Numbered from the stretch's first letter, positions 1 to 11,063 are shown. The stretch is DNA of 64,000 bases from Tetrapisispora phaffii CBS 4417 (GCF_000236905.1 NC_016530.1:372001-436000), one strand, 5' to 3'. A program made the numbers and translations. The notes: generated by a model from the letters alone, not told the origin.

Positions 1-203
1 TCATTAAGGAAAGAAGATCCATCAAGCCAGAAATCAGAAAGGCCAAGAGAGATGAAAAAATCAAGGCTGACAAGGAAAAGAAGAAGGCTGACAAGGCTGC
101 CAGAAAGGCTGAAAAAGCTAAATTAGCTGGTGCCTCCGGTTCCAAGGTTTCCAAACAACAAGCCAAGGGTGCTTTCCAAAAGGTTGCTGCTACCTCCCGT
201 TAA
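1..203 (+). CDS. RPL24: 60S ribosomal protein eL24, C-terminal end only (cut by window edge)
   Basis: Only the last 66 codons are present, read in the frame starting at base 3 and ending with TAA at 201-203. The peptide is Lys/Ala-rich and ends SKQQAKGAFQKVAATSR, the C-terminus of yeast Rpl24, a large-subunit protein on the subunit interface. The codon choice (AAG, GCT, TCC, AGA) is that of a highly expressed gene. S. cerevisiae has two copies (RPL24A/B); which one this matches cannot be decided from the tail. The adjacent NAT2 is also the neighbour of RPL24B in S. cerevisiae. Confidence 0.95.
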   Translation, partial: IKERRSIKPEIRKAKRDEKIKADKEKKKADKAARKAEKAKLAGASGSKVSKQQAKGAFQKVAATSR

Positions 204-741
204 GAGGCCATAATTTGAATTAAAATATTAACAAGATACTTGTTTAATCATTTAGCTTTTTTTATGTAATCTTTATCCAATACAGTACTTTAATAAAATT
301 ATCACCATATTAACTCTTATGATTATGTTTCCATTTAGATTAGAGCTTGATAAAGTTCCAAAATCTATACTCTGGTGTATAAACTGTATTTAAATCAACC
401 ATCCATCAACTGCATTATTATTATCGAATGCATTACTGCTCATTGCGGATATCTTCTTATAAGAGTCTGCTTCTTTGACTCAGGGTGAATTACCCGGCAC
501 CACAGTACTGAGAACAATCGCTATAGCATAAACGATGATATAAAAGGTTCAAAGAAACTTAACCGATGAGGATTCCCATCGTTGTTTAGGCATTCCTATA
601 GACAAGGTGAGGTCGAAAAGAGTAATTGCTATACCGTCGAAAAATTATACTTGTCCAGAGGGTATATTTATGTGTATTTCGGCGTTACGTTTTCCAATTT
701 ATCTATCCAATTGAAGATTTTTACAGGAGATTAGGGGAAAA
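204..741. other. Intergenic: RPL24 3' flank and NAT2 promoter
   Basis: About 540 bp without a supported gene. It holds the AT-rich 3' end of RPL24 and the upstream region of NAT2. A PAC-like CGATGAG lies at 564-570 and is followed by a short inverted copy (CCCATCG), but there is no RRPE partner nearby, so I do not call it functional. Confidence 0.6.
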
Positions 742-1497
742 ATGTCACTATTTAGCACTAAACCATTCATATTCCAGAGACACTTTATCAGTACTTTAAC
801 CAGAGCATTGAAACGTAATGGAAATTTTAATGGGTATAATAATTATATGAAAAAATTTCAAGGAAGTTTCCTTAAGAATTCAACTAGGTTCAGTTCAACT
901 AAAACAACTGAAAACGCTGCTAAACAAGAAAAAGGTTTAAAAGCTTTGATGCAGAAATATGGTTACTCTGCATTATTTGTTTATTTAAGTATATCCGTCA
1001 TTGATTTACCACTCTCTTTTTTGTTAGTCCATTCTGTTGGTGAAGTGAAAATAAAGCTATATATTAATAGAGCAAAGCAGCTATTTGGTCACGGTAATCC
1101 AAACCAAGAAGAGTATTTGAAAGAGCTGGAAGAGAGCATTGTAAAAAGAGAAGAGGATGTCAGGTCAGGCAAACATGATGAAAAAAGCTACTGGGAAAGA
1201 GTCAAACAAAGCACACTGTTGACCGAATTCATCATTGCATATGGTATCCACAAACTATTAATCGTAGTAAGGGTACCGCTTACTGCAGCTTTGACACCAA
1301 TGACAGTCAGAGTATTAAACAAGCATGGAATAAAACTAGGATCAAATTCCAAAGATTTCTTCAAATCTATCTCAGAAAATACCAAAGTAGGACATAAGAG
1401 TTCAGATCCTAAAGCTCAAGATTTCGTAAAGAACGGTGCTGCAGTCCCAAGACAAAAACAAACAGCGGGACGCAAGTGGTTCAATGGTCTTATGTAA
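742..1497 (+). CDS. NAT2: Mitochondrial DUF1279/FAM210-family membrane protein, Nat2-like
   Basis: A 251-residue protein with a basic, Ser/Thr/Asn-rich N-terminus (about residues 1-55) that looks like a mitochondrial targeting sequence. A DUF1279 core follows: a hydrophobic segment at about 75-100 beginning YGYSALFVYLSIS, then a second hydrophobic stretch at about 160-190. S. cerevisiae NAT2 encodes a mitochondrial protein of this family; the historical name (N-terminal acetyltransferase) is not supported by any acetyltransferase motif here. It lies next to RPL24, as NAT2 lies next to RPL24B in S. cerevisiae. The assignment rests on the domain and the neighbour; the biochemical role is unknown to me. 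Confidence 0.85.
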   Translation: MSLFSTKPFIFQRHFISTLTRALKRNGNFNGYNNYMKKFQGSFLKNSTRFSSTKTTENAAKQEKGLKALMQKYGYSALFVYLSISVIDLPLSFLLVHSVGEVKIKLYINRAKQLFGHGNPNQEEYLKELEESIVKREEDVRSGKHDEKSYWERVKQSTLLTEFIIAYGIHKLLIVVRVPLTAALTPMTVRVLNKHGIKLGSNSKDFFKSISENTKVGHKSSDPKAQDFVKNGAAVPRQKQTAGRKWFNGLM

Positions 1498-1624
1498 TTA
1501 GCAACCCATCTAATAGTCACTGTACATATCCATTAACTAACCTCTATATATATTTATTATTTATACATCTCATACATATCAATTTCTAGTATAGACAACT
1601 AGTCTACTTAGAACGGATATAGGG

Positions 1625-1632
1625 TTAGGGCT
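1625..1632 (+). promoter_or_regulatory. Candidate Tbf1 site (TTAGGGCT)
   Basis: TTAGGGCT, reverse complement AGCCCTAA, fits the yeast Tbf1 recognition sequence. GGGCT at 1628-1632 can also pair with AGCCC at 1636-1640 around a three-base loop. It is a single copy plus an imperfect GGGTTA at about 1651, so chance is possible. Confidence 0.35.
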
Positions 1633-2046
1633 AAAAGCCCGCCCAATTCAGGGTTAATACATCAATTTCCCCCGCAAACCAATTCTTCGCCTGAGCGGAA
1701 AAACCTAATGCGGTCGATGTCCATGGCGAACCCTACGAAGGAAGGGCCCCACTCACGAGAACCACAGCAGATGATGACATAAAATGACAAGCACAAGAGA
1801 CTGAGTGGTCTACCCTGAGTGTCGGTTGAATGCAGCCCTTCAGTATGCATGTTCTATAATCGTAGTGTTTGCTTTTTTGCGAGGCCGGTTGTTTGCTGAA
1901 GTAGAGAGTGTTTTGCTCGAAAGCCATGAGCAGCTTTGGCAGGTTTCCCCACAAAAACGGTCCGCTGTTGCGAACCCTGGGTCGTCCAAGAGTCTGCTGC
2001 TGACAACACACAAGGAAGCCAGACATCTTGCTTAACCGTCTATGAG

Positions 2047-2086
2047 CATACTAAGCATATGGACGATCGTCCATATGCTTAGTATG
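2047..2086. repeat. Perfect 40-bp palindrome without spacer
   Basis: The 20 bases at 2047-2066 are the exact reverse complement of 2067-2086, centred on CGATCG, with no loop. Bases 2046 and 2087 break the symmetry. It lies about 615 bp upstream of the MIG1 start and 550 bp downstream of NAT2. It could form a cruciform or hold a pair of protein-binding half sites; the sequence does not show which. Confidence 0.95.
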
Positions 2087-2700
2087 TCCCGCTCCATGAT
2101 GGCTGTTACTGTCTAAGTGACACCAATCAGGGAATGGTTGCGCACCTGTGGGACACTACCTTTCGATGGCAATGCCCGCTCTGTCACACTCAAGAGTCAT
2201 ATTTTTTCATTAACTTTCTACATGCAAGACAAGCCTGCTTCGACTCGTCTTGCTGAACGTATTCATAACCTTGCTTCCTATCCCTGAGCCAAACGTATAC
2301 GACTGGTTCTTCTTGACGTGTTCGAGACCTTCGAGACGTTGAAACTTTGTCATTTCTTTTCTTTTACGTTCCCCGGTCACTGCGCATCTTTCTCCGTAGT
2401 CCGTCCCTCATTGCTCGGAAGCGGAAAATTCTACAAACGACAACATTGAAAAAAGAAAAAATATATTTGGAAGACTATAACATCTTGAAAAATTGTTTCC
2501 AAGACTATTCGAATTAATGGTAACCTTCAGCTTCAAAAAGCAGTCTAAGCCAACCAGTACATATATAAGTGGACTGGTAACTTTAACAGAGCTGTTGATA
2601 TAATTATTTTGGATTTCATAGCTCTTACAGTTGCTCGAAGAGAGAAGAAATTCGATATAAGAAATTTTTAGGAATTATTAAAGTCATTTTCTCAACAGAC

Positions 2701-4257
2701 ATGTCTATTCCTGGTAACCAAGTGAGGTTTACGATAACGGGTTCTAATTCTAGTGTCCCGGTTCCCATGGAGCTCCAGCCACAACTAGCTCCTGAAATGG
2801 CTGCATCTTTAAATGCGGAGAAGGCTGCCAGCACAAATGCAAACACTATTGAGAAACGAAGCTCAAATGGTAATACAAGTGCAACAAATGAAAAACCAAG
2901 ACCACATGTATGTGGCACTTGTGGGAGGGCTTTCCATAGACTGGAACATCAAACGAGACATATGAGAACACACACAGGGGAGAAACCTCATGCTTGCGAT
3001 TTCCAAGGTTGTACGAAAAGATTTAGTAGAAGTGATGAACTGACGAGACACAAGAGAATCCATACAAATCCATTCCCAAAGGGTAAGAGAGGTAGAAAGA
3101 AGAAGGTTCTTACCGCAGAAGAAATAGAACTGCAGGAAAAGAAAGAACAAGAAAAAATATTAAATAAGTCGAAAAATCCAAGAGGTAGAAAGAGTAAGAA
3201 GATGTTGGAAATGGAAAAACAACAAAAAGAACAAACTAATCATAACAACAATACTATGCTACCGCAAGAGTCATCGAACAAAGTTGACTTATCTTCTCCA
3301 ATAAATAATACAAATCATGTCGTTTCAAATGTTAGATCCAGATTCAATGCTTTATCTTCCCTACAGATGATGACACCTTTAGGATCCGATTCCTCTTCGG
3401 TATCTATAAATAAGCAGCCAAATACAAGTTATATGGACACGCCAGATAACGTGAGACCTATAATATTACCAAGACCAAAATCTCTAACAAATATGAATCA
3501 AACCACATCTTTGGCGAGGCCAAACTCTTTGGTTAATTTCCAGAATTTTAGAAATCGTAGTGGTACGGATTTATATGGGTTACAACCTCAACCGTTGACT
3601 TCAGCAAGAATAAAAAGACCGAATTCCGTTTTGACATTAAGTGATCTTGTTACACAATCAAAAGATCCACATAGCATAGTAAACTCGGATACAGAAGATG
3701 GAAATAGTGATGATGATTTAAGAGAACCAGGCTCTCAAGATAATACATTCTATAATGAAGATAACAATAATCAAATAAGGAAAAAATCAAAACCTTCAAC
3801 TCCAACTAAGATACTGAGCAGGAATGGTAGTAACACAAATTTATCAGCTATGAAACTATCAAGTACACATTTGAATCAAATGGAACATGGATCCTTTATA
3901 AACAATAACTTAATGACCCCATCAATTAACAATCAATTTTCAAATAGTTCTAGCAACAGTAACATATTCTCAAATTCTATGTCTACTACACCAAATCAGC
4001 AATCATTTACTGATAGTCTAAGTTCTAAATTATTTGAGATTCAAAGACAGTCAATGGTACAATCGTACCAAACAAATGACCCTCCCTTAAGACCAATAAC
4101 TTCATCAAGCAATATGCAAACACCAGTACAAGATATCAATAGTTCACCTTCATTCTCACGAGAATCTAGAAGTGAAGTGAATCTTACTGAAGAAAATAGA
4201 CTTCATAATACTCTACCGCCTTTAAGGAGTTTACAACTTCAGTTTCCTACTGATTAA
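2701..4257 (+). CDS. MIG1: C2H2 zinc-finger glucose repressor Mig1
   Basis: This 518-residue protein has two C2H2 fingers at about residues 69-91 and 97-121, with the Mig-type recognition helices RLEHQTRH and RSDELTRH. They are followed by a basic KGKRGRKKK stretch (127-135). Beyond the fingers it keeps Mig1-specific islands: [46 protein letters not shown] and the C-terminal [12 protein letters not shown], the effector region that recruits Cyc8-Tup1. These separate it from MIG2/MIG3. Known role: represses glucose-repressed genes by binding GC boxes next to AT tracts, with nuclear exit controlled by Snf1. Serine-rich Snf1-type sites are expected but I did not map them. Confidence 0.95.
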   Translation: MSIPGNQVRFTITGSNSSVPVPMELQPQLAPEMAASLNAEKAASTNANTIEKRSSNGNTSATNEKPRPHVCGTCGRAFHRLEHQTRHMRTHTGEKPHACDFQGCTKRFSRSDELTRHKRIHTNPFPKGKRGRKKKVLTAEEIELQEKKEQEKILNKSKNPRGRKSKKMLEMEKQQKEQTNHNNNTMLPQESSNKVDLSSPINNTNHVVSNVRSRFNALSSLQMMTPLGSDSSSVSINKQPNTSYMDTPDNVRPIILPRPKSLTNMNQTTSLARPNSLVNFQNFRNRSGTDLYGLQPQPLTSARIKRPNSVLTLSDLVTQSKDPHSIVNSDTEDGNSDDDLREPGSQDNTFYNEDNNNQIRKKSKPSTPTKILSRNGSNTNLSAMKLSSTHLNQMEHGSFINNNLMTPSINNQFSNSSSNSNIFSNSMSTTPNQQSFTDSLSSKLFEIQRQSMVQSYQTNDPPLRPITSSSNMQTPVQDINSSPSFSRESRSEVNLTEENRLHNTLPPLRSLQLQFPTD

Positions 4258-4527
4258 GTTAATTATTTTTATTATTTTAATAACAAAATAAAGGTATTTT
4301 AGTTATTTTAATATTATTCACAAATAGGTGTAACATTATTCCGGTGATTACTTATATAGATTTTTTTGATATAATATTTTACAGAATTTAATTGGTGTTA
4401 TTATTATATTTAAACTATTTACTTATAAATATGGATTTAGATAAAGATCTTATTTCTTTAATAAATAATTATCGACTATAAGTTGACAATGCAAAACGTT
4501 GATTCATTATACCAACGTTAATTACGA

Positions 4528-6828
4528 TTAACGGACGTTTGCTAATCTAATAGTATTCATGTGGATCTTGATATCCAGATCTTCTGCATTATCTTCAATA
4601 TTGTTAATACGATCTTTTTGGGAATCTAATTCATCACCAACAGCAACTGCTAATTTCTTTAACCTACCGCTAACTTGTTGAACTCTATCTAAGTTCTTAT
4701 CAATCTCAACTTCCATTGCGTCATCTTCTTCGTCATTTTCAAATTGGTACTTCTTAGATCTCTCCAGAATAGCATCTCTTGCGTACCTTTCTCTTGTTTC
4801 ACTTACTGGCGCCTCATACAAACCATTAAATGTACTTTCGATTCTTTGACTAGAGTTATACATAGTTTGATTAGTACGTTCATTTATCAAGTTTTCTTCA
4901 ATTTTTCTAGCCCTTAGACGTTCTTCTTTCTCCATTTGTCTTCTCTTAGATGTGAATGGATTCTTAGCATGAATAGCAAAAATACTTCTATTTATATTCT
5001 TTAATTCAGAAACTCTATCATCTGCCGTTTTATTTTGAACCTTCATTAAATTCAAGTTATTTTCAATATTGTTTAACCTCTCACTTTGGTGACCTAACAT
5101 ACCAAGAGTGTTCATACCTGCCATTTCGGCTTCATGGGCCATTTTCAAAGTATTTCTTGTAGATGCAACTGATGCTTGCTTTGTGAATTTAATTTCTTGC
5201 TTTAATTCATCAATGACTTCTTCTTCCTCTGCTCTTTGTTTATGCTCTTCTTCCATTTGAATTTCTTCAAAAGTTTTGTAACTTCTTCCCGCAGCTGCTC
5301 CACCGAAATTATTATATTCTTGGTCATTATAATCATAATCATAGGCTTGTTGCTGCTCATCCATCTGCCATGCATTCTGATTATCATTTCTTGGTAGTTG
5401 TTCCAGTTCTTGTTCTTGTACTGTTGCATTCAAATCATCGCCTCCATAAACGGCCCCTGCTGTATCATTTACGTTAAGCTCATCTATGGGAAGAGAATTC
5501 TCTGTAGTTTGCAAGTTAGTGACATTTTTATTTGAGTTATAGTTATCTTCAAAATCAAATTCTGCTTTATTCAGATCCTGGGTATCGTCGTTATCGGTTA
5601 TTGTTCTATTCAAATCAGTAGTTAGGGTAGTATCCAATTTAGGCAACCCGTCGCCTTGCGAAGTTTTACTTCTTCTACTATATGGATTAGCATTACCAGT
5701 CGCCGTAGTCTGGAGAGTACTATATTGATCGGAAGACATCGCTGAGTATGGGTTGGCATCCTTTGCAATGTTTATTCTTCCACTACTTGCTTGTTTTGGA
5801 GAATGTGTGTTGACAGGCATAGACGCAGTCGGGATAGCAGACGGGATAGCGGCTGGAATCACACCAGGGAGTGAACCAAATTGTGGTGACTGGCGATTAG
5901 TTGGAGATCTATCATTATATGTACTTGCACCATAGGTTGTTGTTGCACTTGGATTTATAGATGAATAAGGATTAGCACTCTTCATTTGCGGATTTCGTGG
6001 ATTTCGTGACTGTTGTGTCGAATAGTCATTAGGTCTACCAGTTGAGTTCAAATCAGAATTATTTCTGTCTTGTCTAGTGGCATAAAGGCCATTATTAGAA
6101 TCTGAGAATCTAGAGTTAGAGGAATACGGGTCCTGTGACTGAGAATTTCCATTATCGAACTTACTAATACTGTAGGGACTCTTACTCTCACTTGCAGACT
6201 TGTAGTCGTATGGAGAACTATTCAAATCATTTGGATCGCTGCTGCTATAATTATTGTTTGAACTAGATGGATATGCTGAGTTAAAGTTGCTGGTTCTAGC
6301 GGAATACGGGTCTGCAGAGTCATACCTTGATTCATTTGAATCGGACCCACGATTAATAGCGTATGGATCTGAGCTGTATGCATTAGCATTTCTATTTGTG
6401 CTATATGGATCGGTACTGTTGCCGTACCCCTTTCCACCATATGGACCACTATTACCACCTTGATTAATATTGATAGCATATGGATCATTGTTTCTATTAT
6501 TCGATGGTGTACTATTGGAGGCGTAAGGGTCTAAATTTTGTGGTCTACCTGAATCGATGATATCGGGAGTCATATCGCCTGGACCTTGGTTGAAATCGTC
6601 CACATCGTCTTCTTGTTGTGGATTAGCATACTGTTCATAACCTGGGGGAGCATAAATTTTGGAATTTTTCTTTTTATCTTCTGCGAATTTACCATATGCA
6701 GCAAATTTATTGTGTTTCTTCTTGTTTGGATTTTTAACAGAGACACCAATATCTTGTAAATTGATCCTATTCTGTTCGGGTGTATCGTCCTCAGGAGGTT
6801 TCAATTTAAAAAATTTTTTCAAACCCAT
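4528..6828 (-). CDS. SEC9: Sec9, SNAP-25-like t-SNARE for exocytosis
   Basis: This 766-residue plasma-membrane t-SNARE light chain pairs with Sso1/2 and Snc1/2 at secretory-vesicle fusion. The N-terminus MGLKKFFKLKPPE and the YAPPGYEQYA motif match S. cerevisiae Sec9. The first SNARE helix is at about 535-605, including KFTKQASVASTRNTLKMA, and the second is at 704-766, ending LDIKIHMNTIRLANVR. No membrane span is present, as expected. The long disordered middle part carries many [D/N]PY[A/S] repeats and is longer than in S. cerevisiae (651 residues). It runs tail to tail with MIG1 and divergently from nothing: the next gene is on the same strand. Confidence 0.97.
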   Translation of the reverse strand: MGLKKFFKLKPPEDDTPEQNRINLQDIGVSVKNPNKKKHNKFAAYGKFAEDKKKNSKIYAPPGYEQYANPQQEDDVDDFNQGPGDMTPDIIDSGRPQNLDPYASNSTPSNNRNNDPYAININQGGNSGPYGGKGYGNSTDPYSTNRNANAYSSDPYAINRGSDSNESRYDSADPYSARTSNFNSAYPSSSNNNYSSSDPNDLNSSPYDYKSASESKSPYSISKFDNGNSQSQDPYSSNSRFSDSNNGLYATRQDRNNSDLNSTGRPNDYSTQQSRNPRNPQMKSANPYSSINPSATTTYGASTYNDRSPTNRQSPQFGSLPGVIPAAIPSAIPTASMPVNTHSPKQASSGRINIAKDANPYSAMSSDQYSTLQTTATGNANPYSRRSKTSQGDGLPKLDTTLTTDLNRTITDNDDTQDLNKAEFDFEDNYNSNKNVTNLQTTENSLPIDELNVNDTAGAVYGGDDLNATVQEQELEQLPRNDNQNAWQMDEQQQAYDYDYNDQEYNNFGGAAAGRSYKTFEEIQMEEEHKQRAEEEEVIDELKQEIKFTKQASVASTRNTLKMAHEAEMAGMNTLGMLGHQSERLNNIENNLNLMKVQNKTADDRVSELKNINRSIFAIHAKNPFTSKRRQMEKEERLRARKIEENLINERTNQTMYNSSQRIESTFNGLYEAPVSETRERYARDAILERSKKYQFENDEEDDAMEVEIDKNLDRVQQVSGRLKKLAVAVGDELDSQKDRINNIEDNAEDLDIKIHMNTIRLANVR

Positions 6829-7532
6829 ATTTAAAATGGATCAAAACTGTAAAGATTCAGAATTGTAATATAATTTTTCAAACGGTAAGATTGCACTATG
6901 AATAGCACCTTGTAAGTTCTTGGACTTATTTGATTTAAATGTGGTTTCGAAAACAAACCAACTGTGGACTTGAAATAGCAATGCTAAAGACAATCTAGTT
7001 GTATATATACATATGCGCATTAGCATATATGAAAGTTTACATAAAACATAAAACGAATCAATAAGTTGCTTATAGTTTCATAACGTTTCGTAATTTAATT
7101 AGTAGTAGTTTTACACAATAACTTATTCTTATTAGTTGGTACTACTTCGTTTGTACGTGCTTCCTCTTTCAATTGTCCCACCTTCCCTTTTTGTTCCTTT
7201 TTCTCTATACGATTTCGAAATTCGAGAACTTTTTCTTTGGGAAACTGCTCTGTTGTCCGGGTAGTCACTACAAAATACTCAGAGTTTTTGAATTTTTTAG
7301 AGATCGCAACAGCCAGCCCCATCAACAGTTTTCATACGGTCAATGGATAGTTTATGTCAACGTCATAAATTGTTTAAAGTAGAGCAAGAGGACAGAAAAC
7401 TTTCTGAATAACAATATAGTAATGTTTATTTATATAGATCTATTTGTTACTTAATACAATTAATATAATTTGTTTATTTATGCTAATTTGAGTAGGTTGG
7501 GATATGACGATAACTATTAATTTCTGTTACCG
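6829..7532. other. Intergenic: SEC9 promoter and 3' flank of the next gene
   Basis: About 700 bp, AT-rich near 7380-7500 with TATATA elements at about 6995-7010. It contains a few short frames on both strands, none with protein character. It should hold the SEC9 promoter. I see no RNA gene. Confidence 0.5.
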
Positions 7533-10358
7533 TTAACGTTGTTCATGTTGGGTATTTTCAAATTGATCTATATGGATAGACTGTGCTCTACTATTGTTCT
7601 TGACTTTGTTATGCCCGCCGAGTATATAGTTTTTACCTGTATTAACCACTCTGCTTGAATTGAAATTCATAGACATACCTGAATGTTCCTGCCATGGGCT
7701 AGCAAATGTACCAGATATTGATGCACTACCAATGGTTGATGAATTTGTAACAGGTGTCGATGGAACGTTCATACTACTGTTCATTGATTGACCTATAGAT
7801 AATATTCTATCTGTGTATGGAGTATTTGAGTATGATGAGATTTCTGTGTTTAATGTATTATTACCAATACTAATATCATTGTTTAATATTTTTGAAGAAT
7901 TCATCAAACTTTTATTACTGTATAAATTATATTCCATATTAATGTCTTGTGCGGTTGGTGTCATTGTTTGATTATTATAAAAATATGACATACTTTCATT
8001 ATTGCCACTGTTGCTATTATTATCATACACAATTTCATTTTCAATATTGTTTGTAGATGGGATAAACGATGATGCAGAATAAGCATTATACTTATTTGAA
8101 TGTGGAGGAAGCAATTGTGTCATATTATTTGATTTCGATTTTTCTAAATTATTTCTACTTTGATTTGATTGTATTGAATTTGTTTTTTTCTTTTCATTTC
8201 CATTATTATTATTATTATTATTGTTGTTGTTACTGTTATTATTGCTATTATAATTGTCATAGTTGGTAGCAGATGCATTTGAGTTTAGTTCTGACTTTAA
8301 TAAAGTTTCAGTTTCTTGGCTCACTGAATATTTATTAAGATTTGGTAAATATTCTAATAAATCTGTTAATCGAATTTTTTCATATTCTACATTTGGTTGA
8401 TCCATATCAAATAATTCTGTGAAAAATAATTTATAAATTTGTTTCCCATCATTCCATAGCTTAATATAATTTCTCAATGTCCTCATCGATAATTCATTTT
8501 CTAAACATAGTTTAAAGATATAATTATTCTGTAAAATAATATCCTTATTTCTATTCTCTATTACATTTTCTTCTCCTTGTGAATTATGAAAGAATAAATG
8601 ATTTAATAATTCGATTGAAATTCTTTGTATAATCAAATCATCAACAGAAGTTTTCGAAACAAATTTTAATAAGTGGTATAATGCCAAATTTCCATGATAT
8701 TCAGTTAATTGTTCAATTAACTTCAAAATATTTGTAAAAACGAGTTTATTCAATAATTTTGTAGAGGTCGTTAAAATATTTGATTCACTAAAACTTTTAC
8801 ATTGAATTAATGTTGTCATTATTGGTATATAATACTGTTGGAAATACACTTGAGTAATTTTATATTTAATTTCTTCTGAATTTTGATCAAGTTCATTTTC
8901 AATCGATTCATTTAAGGTAGAAACTTCATTTGATAGTGATGAGGTAGTCTGCAGGATGCTAATTTTCAATATTCCATATTGTTTTAACAATTTTATATTC
9001 GTTGAAATTATTATACTCAAAGAATCTAACAGTAAAACAATGTTTTGGAAATAATTATGATTTTTTTTCAAATTCAAATTCAAATTATTTAAAATACTAT
9101 CCTTTTCAATTTTATTTATCTCAGTGTTATTTCTTTTTTTATCAAATATAAATAATGATTTTGAAATTGGTGGTATTGATGGTATGATTTGTTTTTCATA
9201 CCACGCAGGTATTTGGTATGTTGTCAAATTTGAATTCAAATGTTGTATTTTATTATCTAATGATGATGATGACGATGATTGATATGCTAAATTAGTAATA
9301 TTAATTAAATATTTCGAAATTTGATATTGTAATAAATTTAGAATTGCAAAAAATGTTTTTGTTGTTCCTGTATTATTCAATGAATCATGAATTATTTTAC
9401 AATTAAAATTATTATTAATTGTCTTAATTGAATTGTTTAATAGAATGAGTAATTTAGTCTCTTCCAAATAATTTAATTCTGGATGATCAATTACTTCCAT
9501 TAAAACTTTCAAGTTAAATTCGACTATATTTTTTTCATCGTTTTTATCGTTAATAAAATAATGATTAATAATTAATTTAATATCATTTGATAAATATTTT
9601 GAATTAATAAAAATTTGTTGTAATAGTAAATCAAACAAATAAAAATTATTTTCATTTGAATTTAATTTTAATTCAATTATCTCATTTATATTTCCAATAG
9701 TGATATAATTTAGTATAAAATAATCCAAATTGATTAAATTTGAATAAAACGAAAATTTATTTTCTGATTTTATTATTGAATGGTCTGATAAATTATCCCA
9801 TATATTTTTTGATTCAATCTCATTATCTCTTGTTTTATGATTCAACCAATTTGGTAATAAATAATTAATAAAGCTATTTCTTAAATCTATTTCATAATAA
9901 TTTAAAATTTCTTGATCAATTTTATCAAATCTAGAAAATACTGAAATGATATTAAATAAACTTAAAATTTCTTCTCCTTCCTCAGCAGCAACATTATCAC
10001 TATTATAATTAATATTATCTTTCCAATCATTAATTGTATCAACAATTAAAAATTTAATTTTTAATAATTGTAAAATAAAACAAAGAATTGAAATTAAATT
10101 CAAATCAATTTCATATTTGAATAATAAAGTTAATAAATTACTATTATTTAAATTTAGTTTCAACTTTAAATCATTAAATAAATTCAAATCGTAAGTATAA
10201 TCTAATTTATTAAAAAAATTAATTAAATTAAAACAAATTTTTTCTAACTGAAATTTAACCTTTTTTTGATTGACAATTTTTTTATTTGAAATAGAATTAA
10301 TTTTTTGTAAGAATAAAATTAGATCATTATTTAATTCATCATGAAGTGAAATAGTCAT
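7533..10358 (-). CDS. Large uncharacterised protein, YGL036W-like
   Basis: This 941-residue protein is extremely rich in Leu, Asn, Ile and Lys over residues 1-690, suggesting a helical-repeat fold. A low-complexity tail follows, with an Asn tract near residues 705-725 and Ser/Asn/Thr-rich sequence to the end. There is no signal peptide, membrane span or catalytic motif that I can recognise. Its place and strand between MIG1 and OCH1 are those of S. cerevisiae YGL036W, an uncharacterised protein of about 900 residues, so I infer orthology from gene order and length rather than from remembered sequence. Very high A+T in the 5' half reflects AAT/AAA/TTA codon choice, typical of a weakly expressed gene. 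Confidence 0.65.
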   Translation of the reverse strand: MTISLHDELNNDLILFLQKINSISNKKIVNQKKVKFQLEKICFNLINFFNKLDYTYDLNLFNDLKLKLNLNNSNLLTLLFKYEIDLNLISILCFILQLLKIKFLIVDTINDWKDNINYNSDNVAAEEGEEILSLFNIISVFSRFDKIDQEILNYYEIDLRNSFINYLLPNWLNHKTRDNEIESKNIWDNLSDHSIIKSENKFSFYSNLINLDYFILNYITIGNINEIIELKLNSNENNFYLFDLLLQQIFINSKYLSNDIKLIINHYFINDKNDEKNIVEFNLKVLMEVIDHPELNYLEETKLLILLNNSIKTINNNFNCKIIHDSLNNTGTTKTFFAILNLLQYQISKYLINITNLAYQSSSSSSLDNKIQHLNSNLTTYQIPAWYEKQIIPSIPPISKSLFIFDKKRNNTEINKIEKDSILNNLNLNLKKNHNYFQNIVLLLDSLSIIISTNIKLLKQYGILKISILQTTSSLSNEVSTLNESIENELDQNSEEIKYKITQVYFQQYYIPIMTTLIQCKSFSESNILTTSTKLLNKLVFTNILKLIEQLTEYHGNLALYHLLKFVSKTSVDDLIIQRISIELLNHLFFHNSQGEENVIENRNKDIILQNNYIFKLCLENELSMRTLRNYIKLWNDGKQIYKLFFTELFDMDQPNVEYEKIRLTDLLEYLPNLNKYSVSQETETLLKSELNSNASATNYDNYNSNNNSNNNNNNNNNNGNEKKKTNSIQSNQSRNNLEKSKSNNMTQLLPPHSNKYNAYSASSFIPSTNNIENEIVYDNNSNSGNNESMSYFYNNQTMTPTAQDINMEYNLYSNKSLMNSSKILNNDISIGNNTLNTEISSYSNTPYTDRILSIGQSMNSSMNVPSTPVTNSSTIGSASISGTFASPWQEHSGMSMNFNSSRVVNTGKNYILGGHNKVKNNSRAQSIHIDQFENTQHEQR

Positions 10359-11027
10359 CTCTACTCAAAGCCATAAACAAAGAAAAAAGAGAGGATACGT
10401 ATCTTTCCCTAAACGCTACCTTTATCTCTCTCTATATAAATATATATATATGTGTGTGTGTTTATGTCTATTGCTGAAACGTTTATAATACATAAGAGGA
10501 ATTAATTTACATTAAGATAAATGATCCAATCCTTAAAAGAAGAGAAAACAAATCTACATTTATACATTTTCTTCTTTTCAATATTTTTTTTTTAATTTTC
10601 TTAAAATGAAGGAATAGCAGACACAAAAACACTTGGCGGCAAAATAGATATGTTTTTTTTCTTGTTAACAATAATAATAGATACAAATTATATAGTAGAA
10701 ATCTCTACATAGTAACGAATCTTACATACTATAAGATAAATAGTATGTACCAGGTTTTTTTTCACGGTTACCGCGAACCCCAAAAAAACGCTTCCACTGC
10801 GCAAGCGCAACATTTTGAGAAACCTCAAGACACAGCATCGCGGGCTACGTCGCCTACCCACTACCACTAACCGCGATTCCAATACGGATCGGTGGGTCAC
10901 ACTGAAGGAAAAAACGTAGAGAGTTAAAAGGATCCGCGTGTGTGAATCTGGGACTACTGTCGTTTAATGTGATGATAACTTAAAGCGGCTCAATGTTGGT
11001 TTCAGGTTTTTAGCCGTCATACATACA

Positions 11028-11063
<36 letters not shown>

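Larger units (their letters stand above)
1498..2700. promoter_or_regulatory. 1.2-kb MIG1 upstream region
   Basis: A long, fairly GC-rich stretch between NAT2 and MIG1. Short frames in it have no recognisable protein character. It contains a TTAGGGCT element (1625-1632) and a perfect 40-bp palindrome (2047-2086), both listed separately. Long promoters are common for yeast transcription-factor genes, so regulation of MIG1 is the simplest explanation. Confidence 0.5.

Noticed and set aside
1619..1640. TTAGGG as an interstitial telomere remnant
   Set aside because: Budding-yeast telomeres do not use TTAGGG and only one full unit is present; a Tbf1 site is simpler.
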